From Pseudomonadota bacterium (GTDB taxonomy: Bacteria; Pseudomonadota; Alphaproteobacteria; Rhizobiales; Xanthobacteraceae): 64,000 nucleotides of DNA. Below the pieces are notes generated by a model. The model worked only from the letters and a program-made list of their open reading frames with translations. It was not told the DNA's origin and made no database searches. The stretch is taken from the NCBI GenBank assembly GCA_023422775.1, contig JAFAGM010000143.1:39759-103758 (forward strand). The letters run 5' to 3'. A program made the position numbers and the translations under genes. Shown piece after piece: positions 17,042 to 25,433 of this stretch. How positions within the stretch are numbered: the stretch's first letter is position 1; the number at the start of each line of letters is the position of its first letter.

Positions 17042-18973
17042 ATGCTCCACGTGCCCTGGTTAGCGACGGAAGGTTCATCATTTTATCCTGTCGTTTTCGC
17101 AGCGGCCTTTCTTTGGTTGAGTTTGGCCTTGGGACGCCGCCTGCTTATCCTGCTGGGGGCTCGCGGTGCGGTTTCCCCGAACGAGCGGGGTGTGATCGCT
17201 GCAGGGCTGGGCGCTGGAATGCTGCAGTTCGTCCCCTTCGCTCTCGGTGCGGTGGGTCTCATGACGACGACCTCCATGCGAATTGCGGTCGGCGTGCTTT
17301 TTATTGCGGCTGCTGCCGATTTGCGCGCCGTAGCGCTGTCGGTCGTCGCACTGCTGCGCCGGCGAACGTACCCGGATTCCTGGACGATAGTCTGGCTCAT
17401 CGCGCTCAGCCCCGCCTTGCTGATGGCGGGTCTGGTGGCGCTCGCACCGACATTGGACCCCGACGGGCTAGCATATCATCTCACCGTTCCCAAGCGATGG
17501 ATGCAAACGGGCTGGCTCGACTACCTGCCGACGTATCCCTACTCCAATGCTCCCATGGGCGTCGAAATGCTGTTCGGCCTGGGGATGGCGTTCTGTGGCG
17601 ACGTGGCTGCCAAGTGCATTCACTACGTGCTTGGTGTGGTCGCCGCTGCTGCGATCTATCTGGCAGGGAAGCGTTTGTCGGGCCGGATGGTTGGCGCGGT
17701 TGTCGCCACGCTCTTCCTGGTCGGCCCGGGCGGCACCGTGATGCTCTTTGGGTTCGCGTATGTCGAAGGTGCCGTCTCGCTCGCCACGGCGGGTTCGGTC
17801 CTGTCGTGGCTGGTCTGGTATCAAACAGACAATCGCGGTTATCTTCGTGGCGCGGCCCTGCTCGCAGGCATCGCGGTTTCTTTCAAGCTCAGCGCGGCCA
17901 TATTTCCTGTTGCCCTGCTGGCTGTCACCGCAGTCGCGGTCGCAGTCAAGGCTCAGGAAGGACAAGTTGCAAAGGGACTATTCAAATCCGCCTCTTTCGG
18001 ACTGCTTTCCGCCGCGTGGCTCGGCCCATTCGTGGCCGCTCCCATTCTCCCTTGGCTGACGCGCGCCTTCCTGGTCACGGGCAATCCGGTGTTCCCATTG
18101 TTCGCGAACCTGATTCCGTCTCGGGATCTTTCAGCAGAACTTGCAACCAAGGTCGATCGCTACAACCGCTACATGACCTGGGGTAATTTTATCGGCAGGG
18201 ACTGGACGCTTGAGCAGCGCGCTTGGGTGCTGGTCGGTGTCGCTGCGCTCATTGCGCTGTTGGGCGTGCTCGCATTTTTCAAGCTGCGCGGACGAACCAC
18301 GCGTGGCGTCGTTGTGGTTTTGACGATCAGCAGCCTCGTCCAGCTTTCGGCGGCTGGACTCTATATCCGGTATTGGACCCCGATTGCCGCTCCGATAGCC
18401 CTACAGATTGCGGCCGCCCTTGCTCCGATCCTCTCGCGGCGCAGCGTGATGGTGGCCTGGCTTGGCATCACGCTGGCAGGTTCGCTTGTTCAAGCCCGAT
18501 CGAGCTACGTCGATTCGGGATCCAACCTGGCCGGGCTCTTGCGCACCGTTGCCGGGCTGGACGAACGCGTGAATTTTGTGCGCACGCGCCTGCCGCTGCA
18601 CCCACTCTACCAGCGCGCGAATCGCGATTTGCCGGCCGAGGCAGGAATTATGCTGTCCGGCTATTGCGGGGGCTTTTACATCGATCGAAGAACCTTTTGC
18701 GCCGAGTTTGTGCATGACTCGATCCGCTTTACGACGTGGAAGGAGTTTACGGACGACCTGCGTCGGCTCGGCGTTACCCACATCATCGCGCCAAGCGCCT
18801 TGGCGACCGGGGGACCGACACCTGACCTCGGCGGGTCCAGCGTCTCCGTGGTCACACGTGCAGAGCAGTATCGGCTGGTCAGGCAGTTGTTGACTTCACA
18901 TGCACGGACACTCGAAACGAGCTCGGATCAGGGGCTGTACGAGATCTCGCCCGCGCTGCTCGCCGGGCCATAA
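17042..18973 (+). CDS. Polytopic membrane protein, GT-C glycosyltransferase-like
   Basis: This protein of about 643 residues has at least ten hydrophobic segments and a hydrophilic C-terminal domain. After the third segment comes DPDGLAYHLTVPKRWMQTGWLDY, an acidic first-loop motif of the kind that marks GT-C enzymes using polyprenyl-phosphate sugars. It could add a side sugar to, or polymerise, the polysaccharide on the periplasmic face. ATG 17042 has AAGG just upstream. It follows the GT2 gene by 47 bases on the same strand. No exact family assignment can be made by eye. Confidence 0.7.
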   Translation: MLHVPWLATEGSSFYPVVFAAAFLWLSLALGRRLLILLGARGAVSPNERGVIAAGLGAGMLQFVPFALGAVGLMTTTSMRIAVGVLFIAAAADLRAVALSVVALLRRRTYPDSWTIVWLIALSPALLMAGLVALAPTLDPDGLAYHLTVPKRWMQTGWLDYLPTYPYSNAPMGVEMLFGLGMAFCGDVAAKCIHYVLGVVAAAAIYLAGKRLSGRMVGAVVATLFLVGPGGTVMLFGFAYVEGAVSLATAGSVLSWLVWYQTDNRGYLRGAALLAGIAVSFKLSAAIFPVALLAVTAVAVAVKAQEGQVAKGLFKSASFGLLSAAWLGPFVAAPILPWLTRAFLVTGNPVFPLFANLIPSRDLSAELATKVDRYNRYMTWGNFIGRDWTLEQRAWVLVGVAALIALLGVLAFFKLRGRTTRGVVVVLTISSLVQLSAAGLYIRYWTPIAAPIALQIAAALAPILSRRSVMVAWLGITLAGSLVQARSSYVDSGSNLAGLLRTVAGLDERVNFVRTRLPLHPLYQRANRDLPAEAGIMLSGYCGGFYIDRRTFCAEFVHDSIRFTTWKEFTDDLRRLGVTHIIAPSALATGGPTPDLGGSSVSVVTRAEQYRLVRQLLTSHARTLETSSDQGLYEISPALLAGP

Positions 18974-18996
18974 AACCACGCCGTGGAGCGCCCTGC

Positions 18997-19172
18997 CGCA
19001 ACCATCCCTGGTATTGCCGCGGCGATGCTGCCAACGCCGTCCTCGCTGCCGCCGGCTACAACTTCCGTCGCCTCATCCGCTGGCTTACCAATTTGCTGTG
19101 CCGAATCCTGGCCTCCTTGTGCCCCATGCCTTCAATCAATCCAGCATAAAATCAGCTTTCTTCACGGACGAC
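18997..19172 (+). mobile_element. Remnant 3' end of an IS5-family element, plus orientation
   Basis: Translating the plus strand gives the transposase C-terminus (RNHPWYCRGDAANAVLAAAG, then YNFRRLIRWL to a TAA at 19147-19149). It is followed by an outward-facing end, TTCACGGACGAC at 19161-19172. Only about the last 50 codons remain. It corresponds to GDAANAILAAAGYN in the neighbouring minus-strand copy but differs at the nucleotide level, so it derives from a separate, diverged copy. Confidence 0.8.
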
Positions 19173-20428
19173 GTTGTAGCCTGCTGCGGCGAGGATGGCA
19201 TTGGCGGCATCGCCCTGGCGATGCCAGAGATAGTTGCGAGCCATCCTGTGTTCGGATTTGAGATGGCCGATGACCGGCTCGACGGCCGAGCGGCGGCGCA
19301 GCTCGCGTTTGATCTTTGAGGTTACCCGCCGTTTCTGGCCTGAGGTGAACACTCTGAACTTGTATTCGGGTGGCGCATTGTGGCCTCGGTAGCCCTTGTC
19401 GGCGAGGATACGCTCGATGGTATTGCCGACCAACGCCTTCATGTCCGGGATCACGGTCTTGAGCGTGTGTCCGTCATAGGGATTGCCGGGCAGCGTCTTC
19501 ACATGAGTGACGAACTGTCCTCCTTTGGCGTGGGATAGCGTGGAGGCAACGGAGACCTTGACGCCGAACTCGTAGGGCCGATGGGCCTTGCCCTTGCCGA
19601 TGCATTCGACCTCCGGCGCGTGCAGCGAGTAGATTTTGGGTCCTCGTTGGCCCCGCTTCTGGTCGAGCACGCATCGGGCTCGCGCTAGCATGTGCTCCAG
19701 GACGATTCCGCTGACCAGGCCGGCCTTGCCTGCGACCTTGCGGCCGATGTCGCGGATGACGCGGCCAGGATAGGTCCTGAGCGTCCTCAGGGCCCGGTCG
19801 GCGCGCTCGAACTGCTTGGCATGGGCATAGCGCTGGTGGGCGATCAGCGCGAACTTGCCCACCCGCCCATAGGACTGACGCAGCGCGATGCCGGCGCCCT
19901 TGGCGAGCCGGACCAGGATCTCGCGGGCGCGGTTCAAGAGCCGTGCATCGGTCGGGAACATCACGTTCTTGGGCTGCACCGTGGTATGACGCGATTGAGA
20001 TCGGACGGCTTGACCGCCTTGGTCCTGGTGGCGACCGCAAGGCTCTCTTGCAGCAGCGCCTGAAGCTTCTCCTCGCCCATGCGCTGGCGCCAGCGGGTCA
20101 GCGAGGAGCGATCGAACACCAGGCGGTGCTGGAAGAACTCCTCACCGCAGAAGAACTGGTAATAGGGGTTCTCCACCCAGCGCTCGCACAGCGCCTCGTC
20201 GGACAGGTCGTAGGTGTGCTTGAGGATGGCAAGTCCCGCCATCAGCCGCGTCGGCAACGGCGGGCGACCCGCCTTGTCCTCGTAGACGGCCCCGAACTGC
20301 TGCTCCAGGAACGACGAGTCGATCGCCCGCGAAAGCTTTACCAGCGCATGGTCCATATCGAGGATCGCGTCCAGCCGCGAGCGCAGGAGGTCGGCCTGTC
20401 CGCTCTCGCGTCGTTCCTTTGGCTTCAT
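19152..20428 (-). pseudogene. IS5-family transposase, frameshifted and C-terminally truncated
   Basis: The N-terminal part (20428 to about 19985) has the IS5 N-terminal domain (PPLPTRLMAGLAILKHTYDL, FDRSSLTRWR). The C-terminal part (19979 to 19152) continues in another frame with QPKNVMFPTDARLLNRARE, LPGNPYDGHTL, ILADKGYRGH and RRRSAVEPVIGHLKSEHRM. At the junction, codons expected to read VIVDTTVQPK instead read through GTCATACCACGG. This fits loss of seven bases that include the first catalytic aspartate. The last codons are replaced by VVREES from the adjoining remnant. The enzyme is inactive. Confidence 0.88.
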
Positions 20429-20598
20429 CGTTCCCTCCGGTCAAACCGAGGGAATCACGGCGCGCGATTCGACGGAATCCTCAAATGCAAATTTGCAAGC
20501 TTTCGCGGCCTCAACCCCCAAAAGCTTGCAATCTCAACGGCGCTCCACAGGTGAAAATCAAATCCCCCTCAATGGCTTGGAGATTTTTCACGGACGAC
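19173..20598 (-). mobile_element. IS5-family insertion sequence, 3' truncated
   Basis: In transposase orientation the element begins at the terminal repeat GTCGTCCGTGAA (complement of 20587-20598) and runs leftward to 19173. There, just after the codons for GYN, it abuts the end of the oppositely oriented remnant. Its own right inverted repeat and last transposase codons are missing, so it cannot be mobilised as a unit. Confidence 0.8.
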
Positions 20599-20784
20599 CA
20601 ATGTAATGGGCCGGAACGATCACGCAATCCCATTACCGCGCGGAGGCGTCGACCGGGCTGGCAGCTGTCTTCGCAGCAAGGTGAGCAGAGTGCGGGACCA
20701 AGAAGGCACGCAACGGCCCCGCTCATTCCTCAGCGCGTCGCGTCTGCCTGATCCAGGCAGACGCAGACCATACGTTACTGGCTC

Positions 20785-22047
20785 TTAGGGCACGGCTGCT
20801 GGCGTAACGACCGTAGTCGTACCGGTCGTGACGATACTGGGCACCGCACCAACGCCAGTCACGATATTCCGCAGGCCATAGGCGCTGGTGACCGTCGAAA
20901 TCGGTGTCTGGATAGCGCTGTTGAGCGTGTTGAGATACGTGATGAACTTGGTGGCTTCAACCGAGAGCGAATTCGAGACATAAAGCATGTCCTTGTTGCG
21001 CATCTCGAACGAACTCGCCAGGAACAGGCCGGCGGGGTCACGCAGGTTGATCGTATAGATCACGGGAATGACCGGGCCTTCGTAGGGCTTAACGTCGATT
21101 CCCATCGACGCGGCGACTTCGCGCGCTTCACCACGATAGAGGAATACCGAGGAGGGATCAGCCTGGGCATCCACCAGACCGCCGGACTTGCTGATCGCTT
21201 CCGCGAGCGACAGCCGCCAGGTCCCGAATGGAACCTGTTGCTGCGCACCGACCGCACCGAAGGTCAGGAAGGTCTGCGGCTCCCGATACAGGTATATCGT
21301 ATCATTGGGATGCACGTAGACGTTATTTACCGGTTCGTAGATGAGTGCTCCGAAGGGAGCGATGGCACGCTTGCCGCTTCGCTCCAGAATCACCCAGGTT
21401 TCAGCCCCGGCGGCCCCGGTTGTCGTTGTTGCGGTCGACGTCAGGCCGGCCCGGCTGATGACGTCGAGCAAACGCTCGGGCGCCGCGGTGGCGGGAATTC
21501 GCGCCGACCGTCCTTCGCCCAGGACGCTGATCATGGACGTCTTCTGTTCGACCATGGACACAATGACCTGCGGCTCGATCGCGCGGTTCTTGAGGGCCGT
21601 CACGATGGCATCCTGCACCTCGACCTGGGTGCGTCCGCGTGCACGGATGGAGCCTGCGTAGGGAACCGAGATGTTGCCGTGGATGTCGACGGGCTGGTTC
21701 GGGATGCTGACGAAATTGCCGGGCCGCACGGCGCCTTCGGCCGGAATGAACAGGCCGCCCGAAGCGGCTTCGAAGATCGTGACGCTCAGGATGTCGCCGA
21801 CGCCGAATGTGATGTCGCGCGGCCGCTGATTGCTCATGAAGCCCGTCAGGCGCGGCGCGTTCTTGGCCAGGATCTCGACGACTTTCGGGGTAAGCTTGAC
21901 GACGGCATAGTTGAGGCTCGCCGGGTCGCGCTGGCCGGCCATGATATCCGAGGCGGCCGGGCCGCTCACCGACATCCACCCGCAACCGCCCAGTGCCGAC
22001 ACCAAGGTCAGCAAAGGCAGGGCCAAGATGACGCGCGAAATTCTCAC
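20785..22047 (-). CDS. Wza-type polysaccharide export outer-membrane lipoprotein
   Basis: It would form the outer-membrane channel for polysaccharide export. GTG 22047, preceded by TTGGGA, gives a short lipoprotein signal ending in ALGGC; the frame extends back to 22167. The poly-export (PES) domain lies in the first half of the mature protein (FGVGDILSVTIFEAASGG, NISVPYAGSIRARGRT). SLBB-like repeats follow (ISVLGEGRSARIPATAAPER, YREPQTFLTFGAVGAQQQVP). It is transcribed against the plus-strand glycosyltransferase genes, with the broken IS between. No Wzc-type co-polymerase is seen nearby. Confidence 0.92.
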   Translation of the reverse strand: MRISRVILALPLLTLVSALGGCGWMSVSGPAASDIMAGQRDPASLNYAVVKLTPKVVEILAKNAPRLTGFMSNQRPRDITFGVGDILSVTIFEAASGGLFIPAEGAVRPGNFVSIPNQPVDIHGNISVPYAGSIRARGRTQVEVQDAIVTALKNRAIEPQVIVSMVEQKTSMISVLGEGRSARIPATAAPERLLDVISRAGLTSTATTTTGAAGAETWVILERSGKRAIAPFGALIYEPVNNVYVHPNDTIYLYREPQTFLTFGAVGAQQQVPFGTWRLSLAEAISKSGGLVDAQADPSSVFLYRGEAREVAASMGIDVKPYEGPVIPVIYTINLRDPAGLFLASSFEMRNKDMLYVSNSLSVEATKFITYLNTLNSAIQTPISTVTSAYGLRNIVTGVGAVPSIVTTGTTTVVTPAAVP

Positions 22048-22167
22048 TGAAATTCCCAATCCATTTACCTTGAGCCCGCGAGCGACCATATGCGAAGCGG
22101 TCGCGGCTGCGTAGGGTTGTGGTGCTTCGATGGCCGATTTCGGGCGACGCTGTTGCGGATTGGCCAC

Positions 22168-22424
22168 AAGCGTTCTCGCGAAACGTGGCTATGTTGCAAA
22201 TCTCAGAGGATTTTGAAGCGGGGGTGTCTGACCGTCCCCTGGATCGATCAATCCCGGCGAAGAAAAGCCTCCTGCGACCGCCCTGATGTCCAAGGGTCGA
22301 GCGAGTTTTGCACAGACCGATTCGGTTGTAGCGATCGTGATCGATCAGGCGGGCGCTGCGCCAGATAACGGTTAACACACTCTGGTTAACGCAACGTTCT
22401 ACCGGTCAACGAGGCGCCGTCGGG
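22168..22424. promoter_or_regulatory. Upstream region of the export gene with paired GGTTAAC
   Basis: GGTTAAC occurs at 22370-22376 and 22384-22390, 14 bases apart. Similar GGTTAA or TTAACC elements lie in the other upstream regions of this polysaccharide section (for example near 10458 and 25323). A shared regulator site is possible, but the motif is short and this is weak evidence. Confidence 0.3.
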
Positions 22425-22787
22425 TTATTCCGAAACCCAGGAAACCCATGGTTTTGAAGAAACATAAGCGGCAATTTTCTCCGGGGTCATGATGCTCACG
22501 AATAGCGCGATCACAGCGATTACCAGCGCTGCCCTGGCGGTGTGGGCATATGCTCGCGCCGTGGCGGCCGCGTCGCTTGCCGCGTAAGCCGCGGACCGGG
22601 CAATTTCATTGGCGTCGCGCGCGACGGCGAGTTGTTGTCGCCCGATTTCTCGCTCCAGCGAGGCCCGCTGCTCTTTCAGCCATTCCTGGGCGTGGCGATG
22701 TTTTTCCTCGTCCCAGGCTTCGTGTTGCACCACAGCATCATGCTGGGCCAGATATTCAAATTCTTCTCGATCGCGGTCTCCAATCAC
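22425..22787 (-). CDS. Small membrane protein with coiled-coil-like N-terminus
   Basis: This 120-residue ORF starts at GTG 22787. The first 80 residues are charged and alanine-rich, with heptad-like runs (EWLKEQRASLEREIGRQQLA and an alanine-rich helix). They are followed by one hydrophobic segment (ALVIAVIALFVSIM) and a short tail. No family was recognised. The clean coiled-coil then membrane-segment layout supports a real gene more than homology does. Confidence 0.5.
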   Translation of the reverse strand: MIGDRDREEFEYLAQHDAVVQHEAWDEEKHRHAQEWLKEQRASLEREIGRQQLAVARDANEIARSAAYAASDAAATARAYAHTARAALVIAVIALFVSIMTPEKIAAYVSSKPWVSWVSE

Positions 22788-23069
22788 GGCGCTTGCTCCG
22801 GGTTCGAAATTTGCGGCCTCTCAGGCATTTACCCTCGATACCCGAGAGAGCATTGGCGTCCGTCTTCCCCCGACGATGCCATGGGCATACGATGGCGAAA
22901 TTGGGTCATTCGGAGCGTCGGCAAGACATTTTTCGAGGCGCCGCACCGCAGAATGCGGTGGCAGCCTGTTTCGTCAGCTGTCAAGCTCGTGGGCTGGCGG
23001 CGGAGGGTTGATTGTACGTCCACTGACGTGATCTACTGCGCTTCGAATCTTTTCGAAGGAGAAAGACCG

Positions 23070-23312
23070 GTGGGCAAAGTCACGTACGTCGCTGCTGCGG
23101 CAATGGCAGCCTTTTATTGCCTGTCGGGTACTACCGCTTTCGCCGATGAAATGGCGGTGAAGCGCCACGCCCGGAAGGCGGCGGCGCACTCGTCCGTCGT
23201 GCGCCCGGCCTGTCCCGATCCGTACTCGTGTTACTCGTTGTACGGCGCTTATGGGCCCTATGGCGGCCGCGCCTATATGACCAGGTACGTGTACTCCGGC
23301 TGGTATCGATAG
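23070..23312 (+). CDS. Small secreted tyrosine-rich protein
   Basis: AAGGAG lies about nine bases before GTG 23070, giving an 80-residue product. An N-terminal signal (VAAAAMAAFYCLSGTTAFA) should be cleaved after AFA. The mature part has a basic segment, a CPDPYSCYSLYG stretch and a Tyr/Gly-rich tail. Similar small periplasmic or surface proteins are common in Bradyrhizobium; the function is unknown. The longer frame upstream, from 22542, overlaps the minus-strand gene and is not supported. Confidence 0.7.
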   Translation: MGKVTYVAAAAMAAFYCLSGTTAFADEMAVKRHARKAAAHSSVVRPACPDPYSCYSLYGAYGPYGGRAYMTRYVYSGWYR

Positions 23313-23500
23313 ACCGCTGACCAAGCTCAGCTAAATCCCGAACAATCCAGCAACATGTCGCGGTCGTGGTGTTTCCGACGCGGTCGGGCGCGACCGGCCC
23401 GTTTACCAGTTAAGTCTGGTGCCAATCGCCCCTTGACGGGGGGATCGTGGGATGTTGCACTGCCTCTATTGCGTTGCAAAATCAGCATTTTCGGTGGTGC

Positions 23501-23692
23501 ATGACGGATGACATCGTCCATCGGGTTGTGAGTTCGTCAGGGTGTCCTGTCAGCATGCCAACCCGGCACAGGCTATCGAAGTATTTGCGGTTGCTCGCTT
23601 CGACCGGAAAGTCGGAGGAGCAACTCGTTAGACTGGGATCGGCCTACCTCAAGGAAACCCTGGATCCCGATCCGCGCTATTCGGGGTGCTGA
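23501..23692 (+). CDS. Small conserved hypothetical protein (63 residues)
   Basis: ATG 23501 follows GGTGG. The product is soluble and mainly helical, with RHRLSKYLRLLASTGKSEEQ and a C-terminal DPDPRYSGC. That ending resembles a set of short Bradyrhizobium proteins recalled from memory, not verified here. No function can be given. Confidence 0.5.
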   Translation: MTDDIVHRVVSSSGCPVSMPTRHRLSKYLRLLASTGKSEEQLVRLGSAYLKETLDPDPRYSGC

Positions 23693-23772
23693 CGCCAATC
23701 AGTGGCGTCTGCAATTCGTGGCGTCTGGCTGTCTCGGCGCCGTTCAATGCGACAGCCTCGCCAGGATCGCTG

Positions 23773-24732
23773 CTATTCTATTTGGTTAGTCGTATAGATC
23801 TGAATGTTGTCCCAATGCCACGTGTAAAGACCGGTTGAGTTCGCCGCCGCTCCCCTCATGTCGAAATGCTTGTCCGGATTGTAGCTGTCGTCGGCGAACT
23901 GAACACGGATGTCTCCGCCGGGAATGCGGCCGGTGTTGGTTCGTGAGACTGTCCTGCCGTTCGGCTGCGCGATGGTCGTCGTCAGCGTCCCGTTGCCATT
24001 GTCAATTACACAGTGCTTGTAGCGGGCAGCCTTGTCCGATGTCGTGACGCCTTGTGCCCCGTCGCGGAATTGTCCGTTGGTGTAGCTGCGCATGCTGCCG
24101 CGGAACACCTTTACGCCGTTTGCTGCAGAGCCCTGCGGCGAGCTCGGGCCTTCGCCCTTCGGGAAGTCGGCTGCCGTGTAACCTAGGTCGGTCTGTCCTG
24201 CATACTCGGCGGGAGTGAGGAAGTTGACCACAGTCCACTTGCCGCCACCAAGATCGGTGATGTTCTGGTCCCAACAGACTTTGGACACGTTATGAAACGT
24301 CTGCTTCGGTGAGAACCAGACGGTGACGAAACCCTCCGTGTTGACGGTCGTCATCAGGTGCCCCTTGTCCTTATTGCCATCGGGCATGCAGTAAAAAAAC
24401 GCGGCGTCGTTTGCCTGCTGTTGTGACGTCAGGTGGATGGTGCGGTGTGAGTTGTTGGGATTCTCGCAGTTCATCCCGTGGTCGGCATGCCAGTCGTTTC
24501 TTTCTCCGCCCCACATCGAGCCAGCGTTCCATTCACCGGACCAGCCGTAATCAAATCGCTCTTTGTAGGAGGTCGGTGTTGCGAATTCTTCGGAGAACGC
24601 AAGCGCGGGCTGGTTTGCAGGTGCGGTTTGCGCATTGGCAGGCGCTGCAATGGAAAATACTCCCGCACAAAGCACGAGCTTTGCCACAACCGTGAGGCTG
24701 TTCTTTGTCACACGACGCCTTGGCTCATTCAT
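23773..24732 (-). CDS. Secreted protein, possible jelly-roll carbohydrate-active domain
   Basis: ATG 24732 (MNEPRRRVTKN) follows AGGGA and gives 319 residues; the frame extends back to 24867. A signal peptide ends in APANAQ. The mature protein is rich in aromatic and Gly/Asn residues (YGWSGEWNAGSMWGGERNDW) and ends in LYTWHWDNIQIYT, as in concanavalin-like sugar-binding or GH16-like folds. No E-x-D-x-x-E glucanase motif was seen, so catalysis is unproven. The location beside export genes suggests it acts on or binds the extracellular polysaccharide. Confidence 0.7.
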   Translation of the reverse strand: MNEPRRRVTKNSLTVVAKLVLCAGVFSIAAPANAQTAPANQPALAFSEEFATPTSYKERFDYGWSGEWNAGSMWGGERNDWHADHGMNCENPNNSHRTIHLTSQQQANDAAFFYCMPDGNKDKGHLMTTVNTEGFVTVWFSPKQTFHNVSKVCWDQNITDLGGGKWTVVNFLTPAEYAGQTDLGYTAADFPKGEGPSSPQGSAANGVKVFRGSMRSYTNGQFRDGAQGVTTSDKAARYKHCVIDNGNGTLTTTIAQPNGRTVSRTNTGRIPGGDIRVQFADDSYNPDKHFDMRGAAANSTGLYTWHWDNIQIYTTNQIE

Positions 24733-24908
24733 CTGGAATTCCCTGGATAAACCGATCGTGAGGTCGCTGGTAGCGCGCGGCTCGCCTTGCCAGCGTGTGC
24801 AGGAAGTCGGGATCGCCCGGCGGGCGCACAATGGCATCATAATGGACCGGAAACTCTTCGATATCAAATCTACGAAAGTTTGCGGGACGCTCCCGACAGG
24901 CCAATTCG

Positions 24909-25214
24909 TCAGCCGGAATCGTTTCTACCCGCGATGGAGTGCGCTTCGCCGATCCCGGCCGGCTGAAATGCTATTCCTGCGAGGTCGCCGGCTCTCCAGA
25001 CCAGGCGGCACGCCAGCGTGGTGCGGAAGCCGTCGAACGAAAGATTGAACTCGGTTGGCAGGAGCGGAAGGTTATTGAGCCGAACGCCGATGCCGCCGTC
25101 GCTCAGATCCCGAACGCCGCACGAATAAACGCCCCTCAGGCGCGGAATAGAGAGCAGGGCGTTTCTGTGCGTCCGCTTCCTTTCGGCAGCGCGTCGGTCT
25201 CTGCTGGAACGCAT
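24909..25214 (-). CDS. PilZ-domain protein
   Basis: This 101-residue single-domain protein has an arginine-rich start (RRAAERKRTHR) matching the RxxxR motif. VRDLSDGGIGVRL matches the D/N-x-S-x-x-G motif of c-di-GMP-binding PilZ domains. A C-terminal CRLVWRAGDLAGIAF strand matches the barrel. It could couple c-di-GMP to polysaccharide synthesis or export encoded upstream. The upstream region contains GGTTAA elements. Confidence 0.85.
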   Translation of the reverse strand: MRSSRDRRAAERKRTHRNALLSIPRLRGVYSCGVRDLSDGGIGVRLNNLPLLPTEFNLSFDGFRTTLACRLVWRAGDLAGIAFQPAGIGEAHSIAGRNDSG

Positions 25215-25433
25215 CGGTAATGCCTCCCTTGTGGCCGGTCACCGCCGCCGTACGCAATACTCGCCGCCGCGCGGTTGAAGGTCGAGAATAATGCGCGGCA
25301 TTGGGGCAGCAATGATAGTTTCTGGTTAAGCTTGATAGCCGGAATCCGGGTTAAATCCGGAACCCGTGTCGCGTCATGGCTGATCGAGTGGAATCGAGAC
25401 GAATACGACGCGCGTTAACGATGATTGCTTCCG

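Noticed and set aside
22542..23312. 256-residue plus-strand frame ending with the small tyrosine-rich protein
   Set aside because: The signal peptide and AAGGAG site support a start at GTG 23070, and the upstream part overlaps the minus-strand gene at 22425-22787.
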